Positions 22,541 to 34,500 of a stretch of DNA of 64,000 bases are shown here, one piece after another (within the stretch, counting starts at the first letter, position 1; each line of letters begins with the position of its first letter). The DNA comes from Salvelinus alpinus. Lineage: Eukaryota; Chordata; Actinopteri; Salmoniformes; Salmonidae. The translations under genes were made by a program, and so were the position numbers. The notes below the pieces were generated by a model. The model saw nothing but the letters and a program-made list of their open reading frames with translations. It ran no database searches and was not told the DNA's origin. The stretch spans positions 12,513,805 to 12,577,804 of the forward strand of contig NC_092120.1 of NCBI RefSeq assembly GCF_045679555.1, given 5' to 3'.

Positions 22541-24842
22541 TGCCTTTGATTGATTCAGCAATATCCCATAGCCTATTATGAAATGACAAAAAAACTATTC
22601 AGTCTGCCACAACATACAAATCTCAGTGGATCTGAGTTGGGCTCTATTTTAAATGACTATACAGTACATTGTTAAAGAATTGCTATGAGAGAGACATCCT
22701 TCACTGCATAAGACACAGTACGTTGATAATCTCAATGTTTTGACTCAGTTGTCAGACCCATTTCAATCGATTAGAGCAGAGAAAAACTGATTTGTTTCAT
22801 TGCCTCAGCGCAAACGCAGATGGTTATTTGATAGAGCTATGTTTGTTTGTTACACTTCCTTGTTAGTCTTAATTTTCTTATGGGAAAGGAGGAAATAGTA
22901 AATTAGGGTTTTGCTGTATATTGTCTCATTAGTTCAGTTGAAGGTGACAGCATGAAGGTCAACCTCAGGAGATCCACGATCCACTGACAATTTCCCGTCC
23001 AGACGGATATGAAGCCCACCAGCTCTAAGTGGATTCTGTGGAGAGCAAATCATTTTCTCTCTCTTGCCCTTGCCCAGAATAATCCAGAAAAAATGATAAT
23101 CACGTGCATGAGCAGAGATTTAAACCCTTTTGGATTACCTCTGCATGTCTCAATCTGTTATATAGGTCTGTCTGGTGGCTGCTAACCCGAGGCCTGGCCT
23201 GTCATATTATCTGTTTTAATGCAACTATTTCCTCTCATGGAATGGAATCCAAAGGTTTTACTGTAGCGTCATAAGCCAATGCTCCCTATGGGAAGCAAAT
23301 CCAAGGGCATTATTTACTTACTTGTGCTGTCAGGTGCAATGTTCACTGATATTAAAGACTGCGAGGACAGAAAATCATATTTTTTTGTAGGTATAAATCT
23401 ATTTAGGTTTACAACAGCCTGCCAAAGAAATATATACACTCGAGTAGGTCTCATGGTTTACAGTACAGGTCTACAGTATTATTGCACCTCTACACAGATA
23501 TGTCCACAAGAGAAAGAACTTGTTAGGTGTGTCAGTTTTAACATGGTTAACACATTTAATGAACCCACAGTGCGGTTTTTCTTTACCTATAATTGATTGA
23601 ATTGGGGCCCTTGTGTGTGAATTCCAGGTGCTAAAATAACCATGACGCTTTGTGTTCCCCTTATCTGGCCTGATGCTGGCCACTGAGTGGTGCTAAAACC
23701 CCATGGTTAAAGATTCTCAAGTCTCATCCATTACACTTACCAAACATATTTTAATTTGTATTAATTATACAAAGGTGCTGGGTCAACGTTTCTAGGGAAA
23801 TCATTTTGTGGAACTCCTACTGATTGGATTTTATAAGAAGGGAAATAAAATGTAGTTATAGGTGACAATGACTAACTCATCTAGGCGGATGGGTAGAAAG
23901 AAGTATGGCATATGCTGCAGATACAGTAGCCTATATCTAAACAATAGATGCCAAATTATCTCTGTATTATGTAACTATCGTATTTTACTAAAAGTGTCTA
24001 AATATCTATTACTCCGGAGGTGCTGTGAGCGCTCTTCGTTAGTGTCTCAGATGGTAGCCACCGTGGCAGAAACTGACACTACCATTAAGATGAAACCATC
24101 CATTAAGCCATTTTGCCTGCCATGGGCATTGATGCGTCTTCTGACATTCAAGTCAATTAACCCTCCTTGGATGCACACACAGCAGAACTGCTTTGCTGAT
24201 TCATCGCCTTCTGGGCGTACAAGTGACTATTGACAGGTATTTATTGGGCAATATTACAATAACTCATCTCTACCATTATTGGCTTCTTGATGTGGAACTA
24301 AAATGTGTTAACACTACTGCCCGATTAAAACAAAATGGCTGTGTTTAGCAATAAAAAAAACATTCAGGCTGGAACATGTTTTCCAGTTGCTCACGTTATG
24401 TCTAAGAACATAAGAAAACACAGCCTGCACATTACAGGGGTATATTGTACATGTACGTGATTGAATAGGATTAGTCCTTCAACACACTGCAGCGAGCATA
24501 AAGAGCAACAGGTATCAAATTACGCGTTTATGGTGGACTTACTCTGAAAGTGACCATGGTGCGCTTCCATACATCACGAAAGCCTACATTTCTTTTTCGC
24601 GCCCCATTCCTCACACCCACCGTTCTTTTTGTTTTTGAGGTGGAGCCTGATACCCCGATTCTTCAGTGGACTGTCGGCAAGACAGACCTGCACGGGTTGC
24701 ATGATTGAGGCCAATAGTCAGTCGCATAGATAAATACATTATACCGATACGAAAGCCGATTGATTGTCTATTGTGGAAATAATAAAGTGAGAACTCTTTC
24801 GATTATTAAATCCTTGGAAATCGGGCACATTGAGGACGTGGA
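22541..24842. other. Intergenic DNA between lingo4 and sema7a-like
   Basis: No gene recognised. Weak open frames at 23279-23596 and 23862-24233 show no domain or family resemblance. The sema7a-like promoter and 5' UTR should lie near the right end, but I see no decisive TATA box or CpG cluster. Confidence 0.5.
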
Positions 24843-27800
24843 ATGATGAATTATATAATATTGGCGACCGTTTTTTCCATGGTTTTCGCCGAAAAGTCAC
24901 CTCGGCTGAAATTCATTGTAAAAGGTATGTGCTAATTTAGCTATTTGCGTTTAGGGTGGTTAGATGTGTATTAGGCTATATGCGAGGACATTGTTTTTTC
25001 CTCCATAGAAATAGTTAGATTAACAATGAACACTAGACTGTAATCTACTTGAAAATAAAAGTAGTGGATCACTCCTCATCGCGCGTTTATACATGCATGA
25101 CGTCATGTATGATTCAAGGTAGACAATCATGTAAAATGTTCCTCAAAACAAGCTATACCAACAAAATAGAAATGTAGCTTTATAATGATACTAGGCTATA
25201 TTAAATTGACAGAATGTTTGGCATTGTGCCAATGAGAACGGATCTCAGAGGAACGCAAATAATGTGATGAGAGAGAAAACACTTTGGACTTGGTATAATT
25301 GTATAATTTAAATAGCCGATTTGTCAAATTATTTATGTGTCCCAGTTCTCAACTAAATGAAATGAAATAAGCTATTTGTATTAGATTACATGGAAGAAAG
25401 TAAACACTGTGTATTAGATTAAATGGAAGAAATTAAGCACTGTGTATTAGATTATATTAAGCTTCATGTGGGCTAATTTAGGCCCATTGGCCTATTCCAT
25501 TGTAATGAAATGTAAGGGACAGAAGTGTTGTTTGGAACAGGTTTATGGCAGCGGGAACGGTAGAATTATTCAGAACCAATTGTGTTTTACAAGAAACTAG
25601 CTTAATTAAGATAGCCTATTATTAATATTTACGTGTTGATTATTCGGGTAGCCTGTTTTATACAATAGTGACTCACTCCTACGAAGACATCTAATCTTGA
25701 ATTCAGAGCGCACCTCAGCATGCCAATGCAGAGGCTGTATGTTAAAGGCCCAGTGCAGTCAAACGTGTTTTTCCTGTGTTTTACATATATTTCCACAATA
25801 TGATGTTGGAATAATACTGTGAAATTGTAAAAAGGTTGATAATGCTTCTTTAGTGTAAGACCTGTTTAAAAAGGCCGCCTGAAATTTCTGCCCGTTTTGG
25901 TGGGATAGAATTTTAGCCTGCCTGGCTAATTCGGCTGACTTGGACCTTTAAGTGTTTTGAAGGTTTTGTACGTTTTTGCGTTTCGGTCACTGATAACTCA
26001 TGTGTGAGGTTCAACCTAGGGCAGTGGGTAGACGTTTGTCAGTTGTCATGGAAACGCAGTCCTGGTGTTGTTTACCAATCAGACAGCTGTTATTTGTGAT
26101 CAATGTCCGGATATTTCTTCTGCTCTGCACCTTATTCCCTCTTCAAGACAGAATATAAGGCTAAATGATACGTGCTAATTGAAAAGAGTGCTCAGGAGCT
26201 CTGTGTGTAATATCATTACGTTTACTCAAAGACACAATGTCAGTGAACGTATTACAAAACCACTACATTACAGTTAAAACCCAGCATTATGGTGAATACT
26301 TTGGTCGCGCTGCAGAACTGCAATGCAGGTGCACGAGCTGACGCGTTGATGGTACTGCAGTAGCTAAGGCTTGTTGAGGATAGAACAGTAGCATTAGCTC
26401 CAGGACCTCATTAACACACGCGAACACAAGCGCGCGTAAACACGCACACATACACACACTCATCCACACAACCCAATTAATATTTATGGAAATTCCGCGC
26501 AGAAAAATAACAATTATATTTTCAAACTCACGCCCTCACACCTTGCACAGTGGTCTAATAAATTCACAATCAATAGAAACAGGGCTATCAAGTTAAGATG
26601 CACCGACGCTATAGTCATTACAGGTGTAAAGGACTGTATTCCTCTTGGCAGATCAGCAGCCAAATACAGACAACAACATGGCCTATTTGTTTGACATATC
26701 AATCAAACGTATGTTATACAATAGGCCTACCAACCCTATAAAGGGATGTCATATTAACGACATTCAGTCCTAGTGTACCCGTTAGAGACAGAGACATGTC
26801 AAAACAGAAAGATAAAATCGATGAAGGCATTACGGTCTTCTCACCGTGAAGGTTCAAATGACTGGTGAGACCGAAGCCTAGTTCAGCACCTTTGACAGCA
26901 CCATTTGCCGCTCTTTTGTCGGCCAATTGAGGAACTGGTGGTCTACTTTCCTGAAGCGTTGAGAACGTCAGTCTGCCACTGAATTGGTAGACACACTAGT
27001 GTTGGATTTGCATGTGCCTGTAGGAATAGGAGTCCCGAGGGTAAATTGTGCATAACCATGGCAACCAATTCAATTTCAGTACAGACTCTTTCTCTCTCTC
27101 TGAACTGTACAGCTTCAGCCTCATATCATGTAAAACTAAAATGACTTGGGTCAAAAGGTAGACTGGTGGCTTTTTTTGTTGTTGACCATTACATGACCAC
27201 ACCACAGAGCTCAATTAATACATTCTTGTTAAATCAAATGAATGAACTGAAAATAATGGGCAATTACATGTTTAATTGACTCAACTTGAAACCCCCAAGA
27301 CACTGATATACTGGTATATCATATAAGGACATTGTAGCAACACCTTCTCCTAATCTACTTTGATATGGCCCACAGAGCCGGCCAGGTATCACTTCTCCAA
27401 ACCGGAGAACTACATGTCAGTGTACCACCAGGAAGGCACCAACGTGCTGTACGTGGGGGGCCAGACAGTGATCTACGTGCTGACGTTCACTGACAGGGGG
27501 GTCCGCGACCTGCAGGTGAGTTGCTGGTAACCAACGAGATGAACAGAGATACTCGGTGGTGGTGACACAGTAACCCAGTAAAGGCACAGGAGACTGGCTT
27601 AAAGAGGAGGCAGCAGCTGTCGACCTAGTTCAACAGGCTCCATTTATAGAGCAGATCTCATCTCTGTCCAATCGGAAGGAAGTGATTATATAGCGTGGAC
27701 TTATGAGGTCAACATACAATAAAGATAATACACTGAGCTAATAATGTCAACGTTGATTCGACGAACATGAGCAGAAGGTAGCCTATCATTTGTCTTTTGT

Positions 27801-28462
27801 GACTATTCTGATTGTCTGTGCCCTATAGTTACGCTTAGTTGATCAATATTAGAGACAGTAAAGTAATCCTCCCTTTGTTAGTTTATGGCACAGGACCTGA
27901 CTTTTGTCATTTTCAATCAGCACTGAATTTGATTGCAGTTGTTTGCATATTTGAAAAGGCCTAATATTTGCATACGAGTTATGGATAAATTGTATGACAT
28001 ACTGGAATGTATCTTACATTATTACAGATCCCTGTGGTAACCGATGAAAACGCAAAGGCAGCTTGCATCGCCAAATCAGACCCACCAAAGGTAGGTGGTC
28101 ACCATCAACATCATCATCATCCTCATCATCAATCGTTGTCATCATTATCATCATCATTACAATGAGGTAAGTTTGTTGCTACTGTACAAATATGAATCAA
28201 ACAGACACATAACATCAACGTGATATCATCCCCAGTAGAAACTGTAAAGAAAGGTTGGGACAGGGGAACGGTACAATGCTGTATTTGGTATTCAGGCACA
28301 AACTGCATCTGGAAGTTTCTCTTGAGTTAACAGTCCAGCTACTGTACTTTATGAATAAGTGATGCAATGCATATGAAGTTATGCAGACAATCCATTCCCT
28401 CAGTACTGCAGAGGTAATTCTTGCGCTATCTGCCAAATTAGGGAAAATGGATCAGTTCCAAT

Positions 28463-28529
<67 letters not shown>

Positions 28530-31500
28530 GTCTCTGTCTCTGTCTCTGTCTCTGTCTCTCTGTCTCTGTCTCACTCTCTCTCTGTCTCTCTCTCTCTCTG
28601 TCTCTCTCTCTCTCTCTCTCTTTCTCTCATCCCCCTCTCTGCTACAGTTGGAGTGCGACAATTTCATCACAGTCATCCAGAAAGTCAATGACACTTTTGT
28701 GGTATGCGGGACAAATGCAGGAACCCCCAAATGCTGGCTGCTGGTAAGATGACATGATGATGAATAGAATAGCTATTGTCTTCAACATGTGTTTAGTGTT
28801 CTCACAACGGTCACACTTTCATCTTTCTTAACTCCTGTATCACTTTTATAAAAGTTGGTAATAGTGTTCAATAAAAAACTTCAACTTATATCTCTATTTG
28901 TACTGTATACAAGGTGGTAAGAGCATTCAGGATATGGCTTGTGAGGTTGTGATGTCATTTCCTCTCCATAGGTAAATGACACTGTGCTGACTGACGCCCC
29001 CACCAATGGACAGATGGCACCAGCCTCTGACATCTCCCCTCCCTACCCCTCCCAGAGGTCTGTCAGTCTGTCTGCAGGTACGATGAGAGGACAGACAGAC
29101 ACTCCATCCAAACATCCATAGAAACTCTCCTATTGGCACAATACCAAACCTATCCCTCACCCCTATTTCTACATCCTTGTTAACTCCTCCCTGTGGATCT
29201 GAAAGTATGGGATAAGTATCAGCATTTTGGCGGAGAGCTCCATCCAGCCATTATGTTCATAAGTATACAGACCAATCAGATTCTCAACATTGGCTTTGGT
29301 ATGGGATAGGAGATCTGTTTAAAATGGTACCATAGTACTACAGATGGTTCACGACATGTAGCGAAGCTGTAACTCACAGTATTATCAAAATCATGGAAAG
29401 GTTACTTTGTATAGCAGGTTCTGTGATATCGCAGACCAGGCTGGACTGGAGTGATGAACCTATGAGCCATTTGCTAGAGTGGTGCAGCATTCTGATAATG
29501 TTCAGTTCTCATTGAACCATTAATGTCATGATTCCAAATTACCTCCCTTATTGCTATGGAGACAGTGCCCTAAGTGGGGTAATTGTAATACGGTTATGGG
29601 AGGATGTTGGTTGATGCAGTCAGCTGTCTTCTGTTGATTTCTTTTTTATCTCTCCCTCTACCTTCTGTTTATCTCTCTCTCTCTCCCTCTCTCCTCTTTA
29701 TCTCTCTCTCTATCTTTAACCCCCCCCCTCTCTCACTCTCAGATGGGAATCTATACTCTGCTCTGTCAGCAGTGGGGCGTCACCCTGGCTCTATCCGCCG
29801 GACCTACGGCACTCAGAAGCTTCTGAAGACTGAGACCAAGTGGCTGCAGAGTGAGTGGGATGAGAGCAACATGGGACTATATTGGTGTAGGAGAGCTGCA
29901 TGAGGCACTGGAGTGGATGAGCATGGAAATAGCAACTCTATATTATCTTCTATCTTGTAACTGTAACATGCTGCATGCAGAAATGTAATCACTATGAATT
30001 CTTCAATTTTAAAGATCATAAGTTAAATTCACTATTGTGATAAAACATTGTATGACTAACTCCCTGTATGATGAACTGGAAGTCTTTATTAGCCTATAAA
30101 ACTTCCAAGCAAACACTTTTATCAAAAGATATATTTTTAAATCCACCTTTATCTCTGTACACACTAGATGGCCCTGCTAGAATGAAATGCATTATGAGTT
30201 TGAAAAGGACCCAAATAGTTACAACCAGTGACTGAGTTGGCCTGGTGCTCACTGGCCTCAAATGTTTTATTGCCTGATTGAGTATTAGCGCTTATAGAAT
30301 TGTGCCTGTTAAATAGTGATGAGTACCAGCAGCTAAATATAAAGAGTAACGGCACCAGAAATGAGTACCGGCACCTATTTCAGTCCACTTCAAGCACTGG
30401 TGGAAGTCCTTTCTCTCTCCTGCTGCAGGCCCCCAGTTTGGTGGAGCAGCAGTAATGCCAGCCTCTCAGAAACACAAGGAGGAGATCTACTTCTTCTTCA
30501 GTGAGATCAACAAGACGGCCATGGTGGACGAGGAGCCCTACAGGTCGCGCATCGGTCGAATCTGCATGGTAACCATATCAACATCACCTTATATCAGCTG
30601 TATTACAACGTTATTGCATATTAAAGCTGAGCTCCGCGAAAGGAGAAACAGTACCACTGGTCACCCCAGGCACATTAGTTATTGTTATTGTTTAGTTTTT
30701 TGAAACAGAAGAGATGAGCATCCAGCCTCGTGGTAAAAAGAAAACGTAGTACATACTCCAATGTTCTATCGCATGTGCAATGATGTCAGAGGGGGAAAAA
30801 CTGGGTTTGTTGTTTGAAGTAACATCTTTTCTGTTGTAATATTGCGAACGAACCTGGCAGTTTCACCGCTACGGATTCCAGCTTCAATGTTATGGTGTAC
30901 TGTTGTATACTGTGTGTCCGTCTCCAGGTGGACGAGGGGGGCATAAAGAACCTGCTGGCGGACTCGTGGACTACCTTCCTGAAGGCCAGGGTGATGTGTG
31001 GTGCGGGTAGCACCCCCCAGCAGTACAACAACATCAGACAGGCGTTTGTGCTGTCTGAAGTGGCCCAGGAGAAGAGGACCGGGGTCATGTACGGCCTGTT
31101 TGCCAACGCCTGGTGAGTAGACACCTTACACCTTCAACACCCTCCAACCCATATGGCTGCTTAAGACTGTGTCATGCTTAGAATGCAGGAGAGGAATGAG
31201 CTGCACAAACAACATAATCAGAGGAAAGGAGGAATTATGCACAGCACATCCAAATGGGGCACAGGAGCTGGATAGGCATGTACAGCAATGAAAACTTGGG
31301 AGCAGCAACAAGTTTCAGTGAGGAAAATACATGATTGTATTTGAAAGGGAAAGGGAAAGGGGGATGCCTAGTCAGTTGTACAACTGAATGCATTCAACTG
31401 AATTGTATCTTCTGCATTTAACCCAACCCCTCTGAATCAGAAGTGGGCTATGCTCTGTGGAGTGCTTTTACTAGCATATTTGAGCAGCCTTAAATCTTTT

Positions 31501-34500
31501 AAGTCCTTTTACGGAGTCATAGTAATATGATTCTACTCAGCTATCAGTCTGTGATTGAGTTGCTAACGACTTTCCGATTCACATTAAGTTTGAATAAAGT
31601 AGGAAGAATGAAGGAAGGCTTTTAAGTGTTGTATTGTTTGGTTGACCAGGGACACAACAGTGATATGTGCTTACTCCATCGAGGACATTGACCAGGCCTT
31701 CGCCACATCCAAACTGAAGGGTTACAGCAGTCCTCTGATTGGACATCGCCCTGGCACAGTAAGACACCCACTGAATCAGTTAAATTAACTTTATTTTAAT
31801 TAATGTTTTTTAGTGCCAATCAAAGTCATTTTGCAATGGCCAATTGCATAAGCTCATGCATGTGAGTCCGTCAATTTTGGGGAAGTGGAAGACTTGTGTT
31901 TCTATTTTGGAACAGTTGCAGATGACAGACACTGGTTGTGAAATTATTGTGCAAGGCAAAGCCACAGCCTAAGTCTGTCTCCCTTCCTGATTACATCACT
32001 TTCATTACATCACTTCTTGTCCCAGTGTGCCTTCAAGAACTCCACGGCAGCCCACAACCCTAAGACCCTGGGGGTGATCAGGGACCACCCGGAGATCGAG
32101 GATGTGATTCGTCCGGTCGGGGGTGCTCCGCTGAACCTGCCCACCGACGATCACTTCACACACACTGTCGCTGCCATGGTGCTGGCAGTCAACGACGAGC
32201 ACTATACTGTGCTGTACCTGGGAACAGGTGTGTGTGTGTGTGTGTTTTTTGCTGTCAAACTGTATCTCATGTACATATGTTTGGTGTAACCTATTTAAAA
32301 GTTATCTTTTAGAAGACGTAGTCTCCTTGACAAAGTAAATATAAAAGTTGTTTGCTCAACGCAGGCATGAGTTGGGGCTTATTATAAGAGTGCATTTTTT
32401 GGCATGAATCCCAGATAAATTGACTGAATTAAAAAAAACAAAGTAGCTACAGCCTAATCGGCTGATAAAGAAGTCAGTCGCTACACAGGGAAAGTAGTGA
32501 TAGAGCTGTGAACAGAGCCATGGGTCTCTGAGGTGGCCTAATAAGAAATTAGAGCAGTTAAGTCTTCTGTGGGAAGTAATAGCCTCTCAATGTGGGAAGG
32601 AGATAAGAGAGGACAAGCTGTAGGACAGGCCTGCTCCTCTCCGTAAGTCAGCCACTGATGAATTGACCAGTAGAGGAAAAAAGCAGCATGTGCTATTATA
32701 AACCTGGGGCCATATTCAATCAAAAATAGTCACTGGGTTTCCGGGATACATAGAAAATAATAGGGCTCGACAATGGTGTCTCTCTCTCTGATAATGTTCT
32801 CTCTCTCTTTCTGGTGATAGAACAGGGGAAAGTGCTCAAGGTTCTGCACACTATCGAGGATGCCTTTATCATATCCCAGTACTCCCTCTTCCACAATGAG
32901 GGTCCTGTTCTAAGCATGGCCATCGACTCTAGGAAGGTACTGTGAGACCATCAGCGAATACTCCTTAGCAGCTAGCACTAATATCCATAGATGAATTTGT
33001 TTACGATGTAGCTGCAGTCCAATCCTTTTAAACAATGCACTTCTAGTGATAGCCACTGAATGTCTCTTCCTGTCTCTCATGTATTGCTCCCTGCCTTCTC
33101 CCCCAGGGCCACCTTTATGTGGGCACGGCAATGGAGGTCCAGCGCATACCGTTGGCTGACTGCGGTCGCTATGGAGACAGTTGCCGGGAGTGCATTCTGT
33201 CTCGGGATCCCTATTGTGGTTGGGACGCAGCCAGGCGGAGGTGCACACCCATCCCAGCTGGATACAACATCAGCACTGGGTATGAGATGTGATGATGTCA
33301 CTCCTGGAATACAGTTCAGATACCTATGGAAAACATGCAGTGTACCAAAAATGACAGTCAATACCAGCCATAACTTATCATTTCTCACAGAGTGTCGAGG
33401 TTCCAACTACTATTCTAGGTTTTATGATAATTGTTTCATTTACATAAAATGGTTGATCGTTCAAAATGGTACATGCTAATTTGATGTTCCTTCAATAATT
33501 TGTTTCATACTGTAGGGCACTCACTCAGAGTCTGGACCACTCCAATGCCTCTATCTGTGGTGAAGCTGCTGGTGAGTGCCACTCCACCTCCTCTCTGACT
33601 CTCTGTATCTTTATTAACTGAAATATGGAACTTTTTTCCAGAGCTTAACTCGGAAGATGATATCATATAATTGAGTGGAGGCTCAAACCCATTGGGCGGT
33701 TTAATATCAAAGTTTGCCCTCACTTCAAAGCCCAATAGCTTCAGCCATATTAACCTCTAATAATCCAAACAAATTCTCCCCGCTGATGGGATATGTACTG
33801 TCTTTGTTATCAAGCTCTTTTTTCCATGACTTCTGTTGGTCGCAGTCTCAGTGCAGCTGTCATGCATATCCGTTGACTGTTTCCCTTTCTTCCATTCCTG
33901 GAACACTGAGATTTAATCCTAGGGAGTAGAGGATGAAAGGTGATGCAATATCATATATAAAGATATTATATTTTAATCTGTTATTTTAGCTGATATTTTC
34001 CAGAGAAAGTAAGTATCAGGCCACAGAATAAAATAGAACACTATTTAATGCATCTCTGTGTCAGTTTGTACACGTTAGTCTGGTTTTAGGTTTACTGGGC
34101 TTTGAGTCACAATTGTCCTACTAACTGAGAGCAAAGTTATCATTTACAATAACCTGTATATTTTTTCACAAATAAACTCAGCAAAAAAAGAAACGTCCTC
34201 TCACTGTCAACTGCGTTTATTTTCAGCAAACTTAAGATGTGTAAATATTTGTATGAACATAAAAAGATTCAACAACTGAGACATAAACTGAACAAGTTCC
34301 ACAGACATGTTGTAACGCTTGTCTGATGAAGAAGGAGTGAACCAAAGCGCAGCGTCGTACGTGTTCATAATATTTTAATAAATTAGAACACTTGAACAAA
34401 AATAACAAAGAGACAAACGAACAGTTCTGTAAGGTAACTAAACTAAACAGAAAACAACTACCCACAAACACAGGTGGGAAAAAGCCTACCTAAGTATGAT

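Larger units (their letters stand above)
24925..27375. other. sema7a-like intron 1
   Basis: Begins GTATGT and ends CCCACAG. It contains a TTAA-flanked MITE (25742-25952), a short 32-bp tandem repeat (25379-25460) and otherwise unassigned AT-rich DNA. Open frames on the minus strand (for example 26714-26926) have no recognisable content. Confidence 0.6.

Noticed and set aside
24000-24233. Open frame 23862-24233 as a possible sema7a-like upstream exon
   Set aside because: There is no matching donor in frame with exon 1, and the signal peptide begins cleanly at 24843.
28452-28730. 92-residue minus-strand frame with long RDRDRE and ERER runs
   Set aside because: It is a translation of the CT/GA microsatellite and overlaps sema7a-like exon 4 on the other strand; not a gene.
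32538-33248. Minus-strand frames opposite sema7a-like exons 11 and 12
   Set aside because: Shadows of the exons; no family resemblance.
33060-33479. 139-residue + frame over sema7a-like exon 12
   Set aside because: It is out of the semaphorin frame; the PSI motif SRDPYCGWD is in another frame joined by good splice sites.
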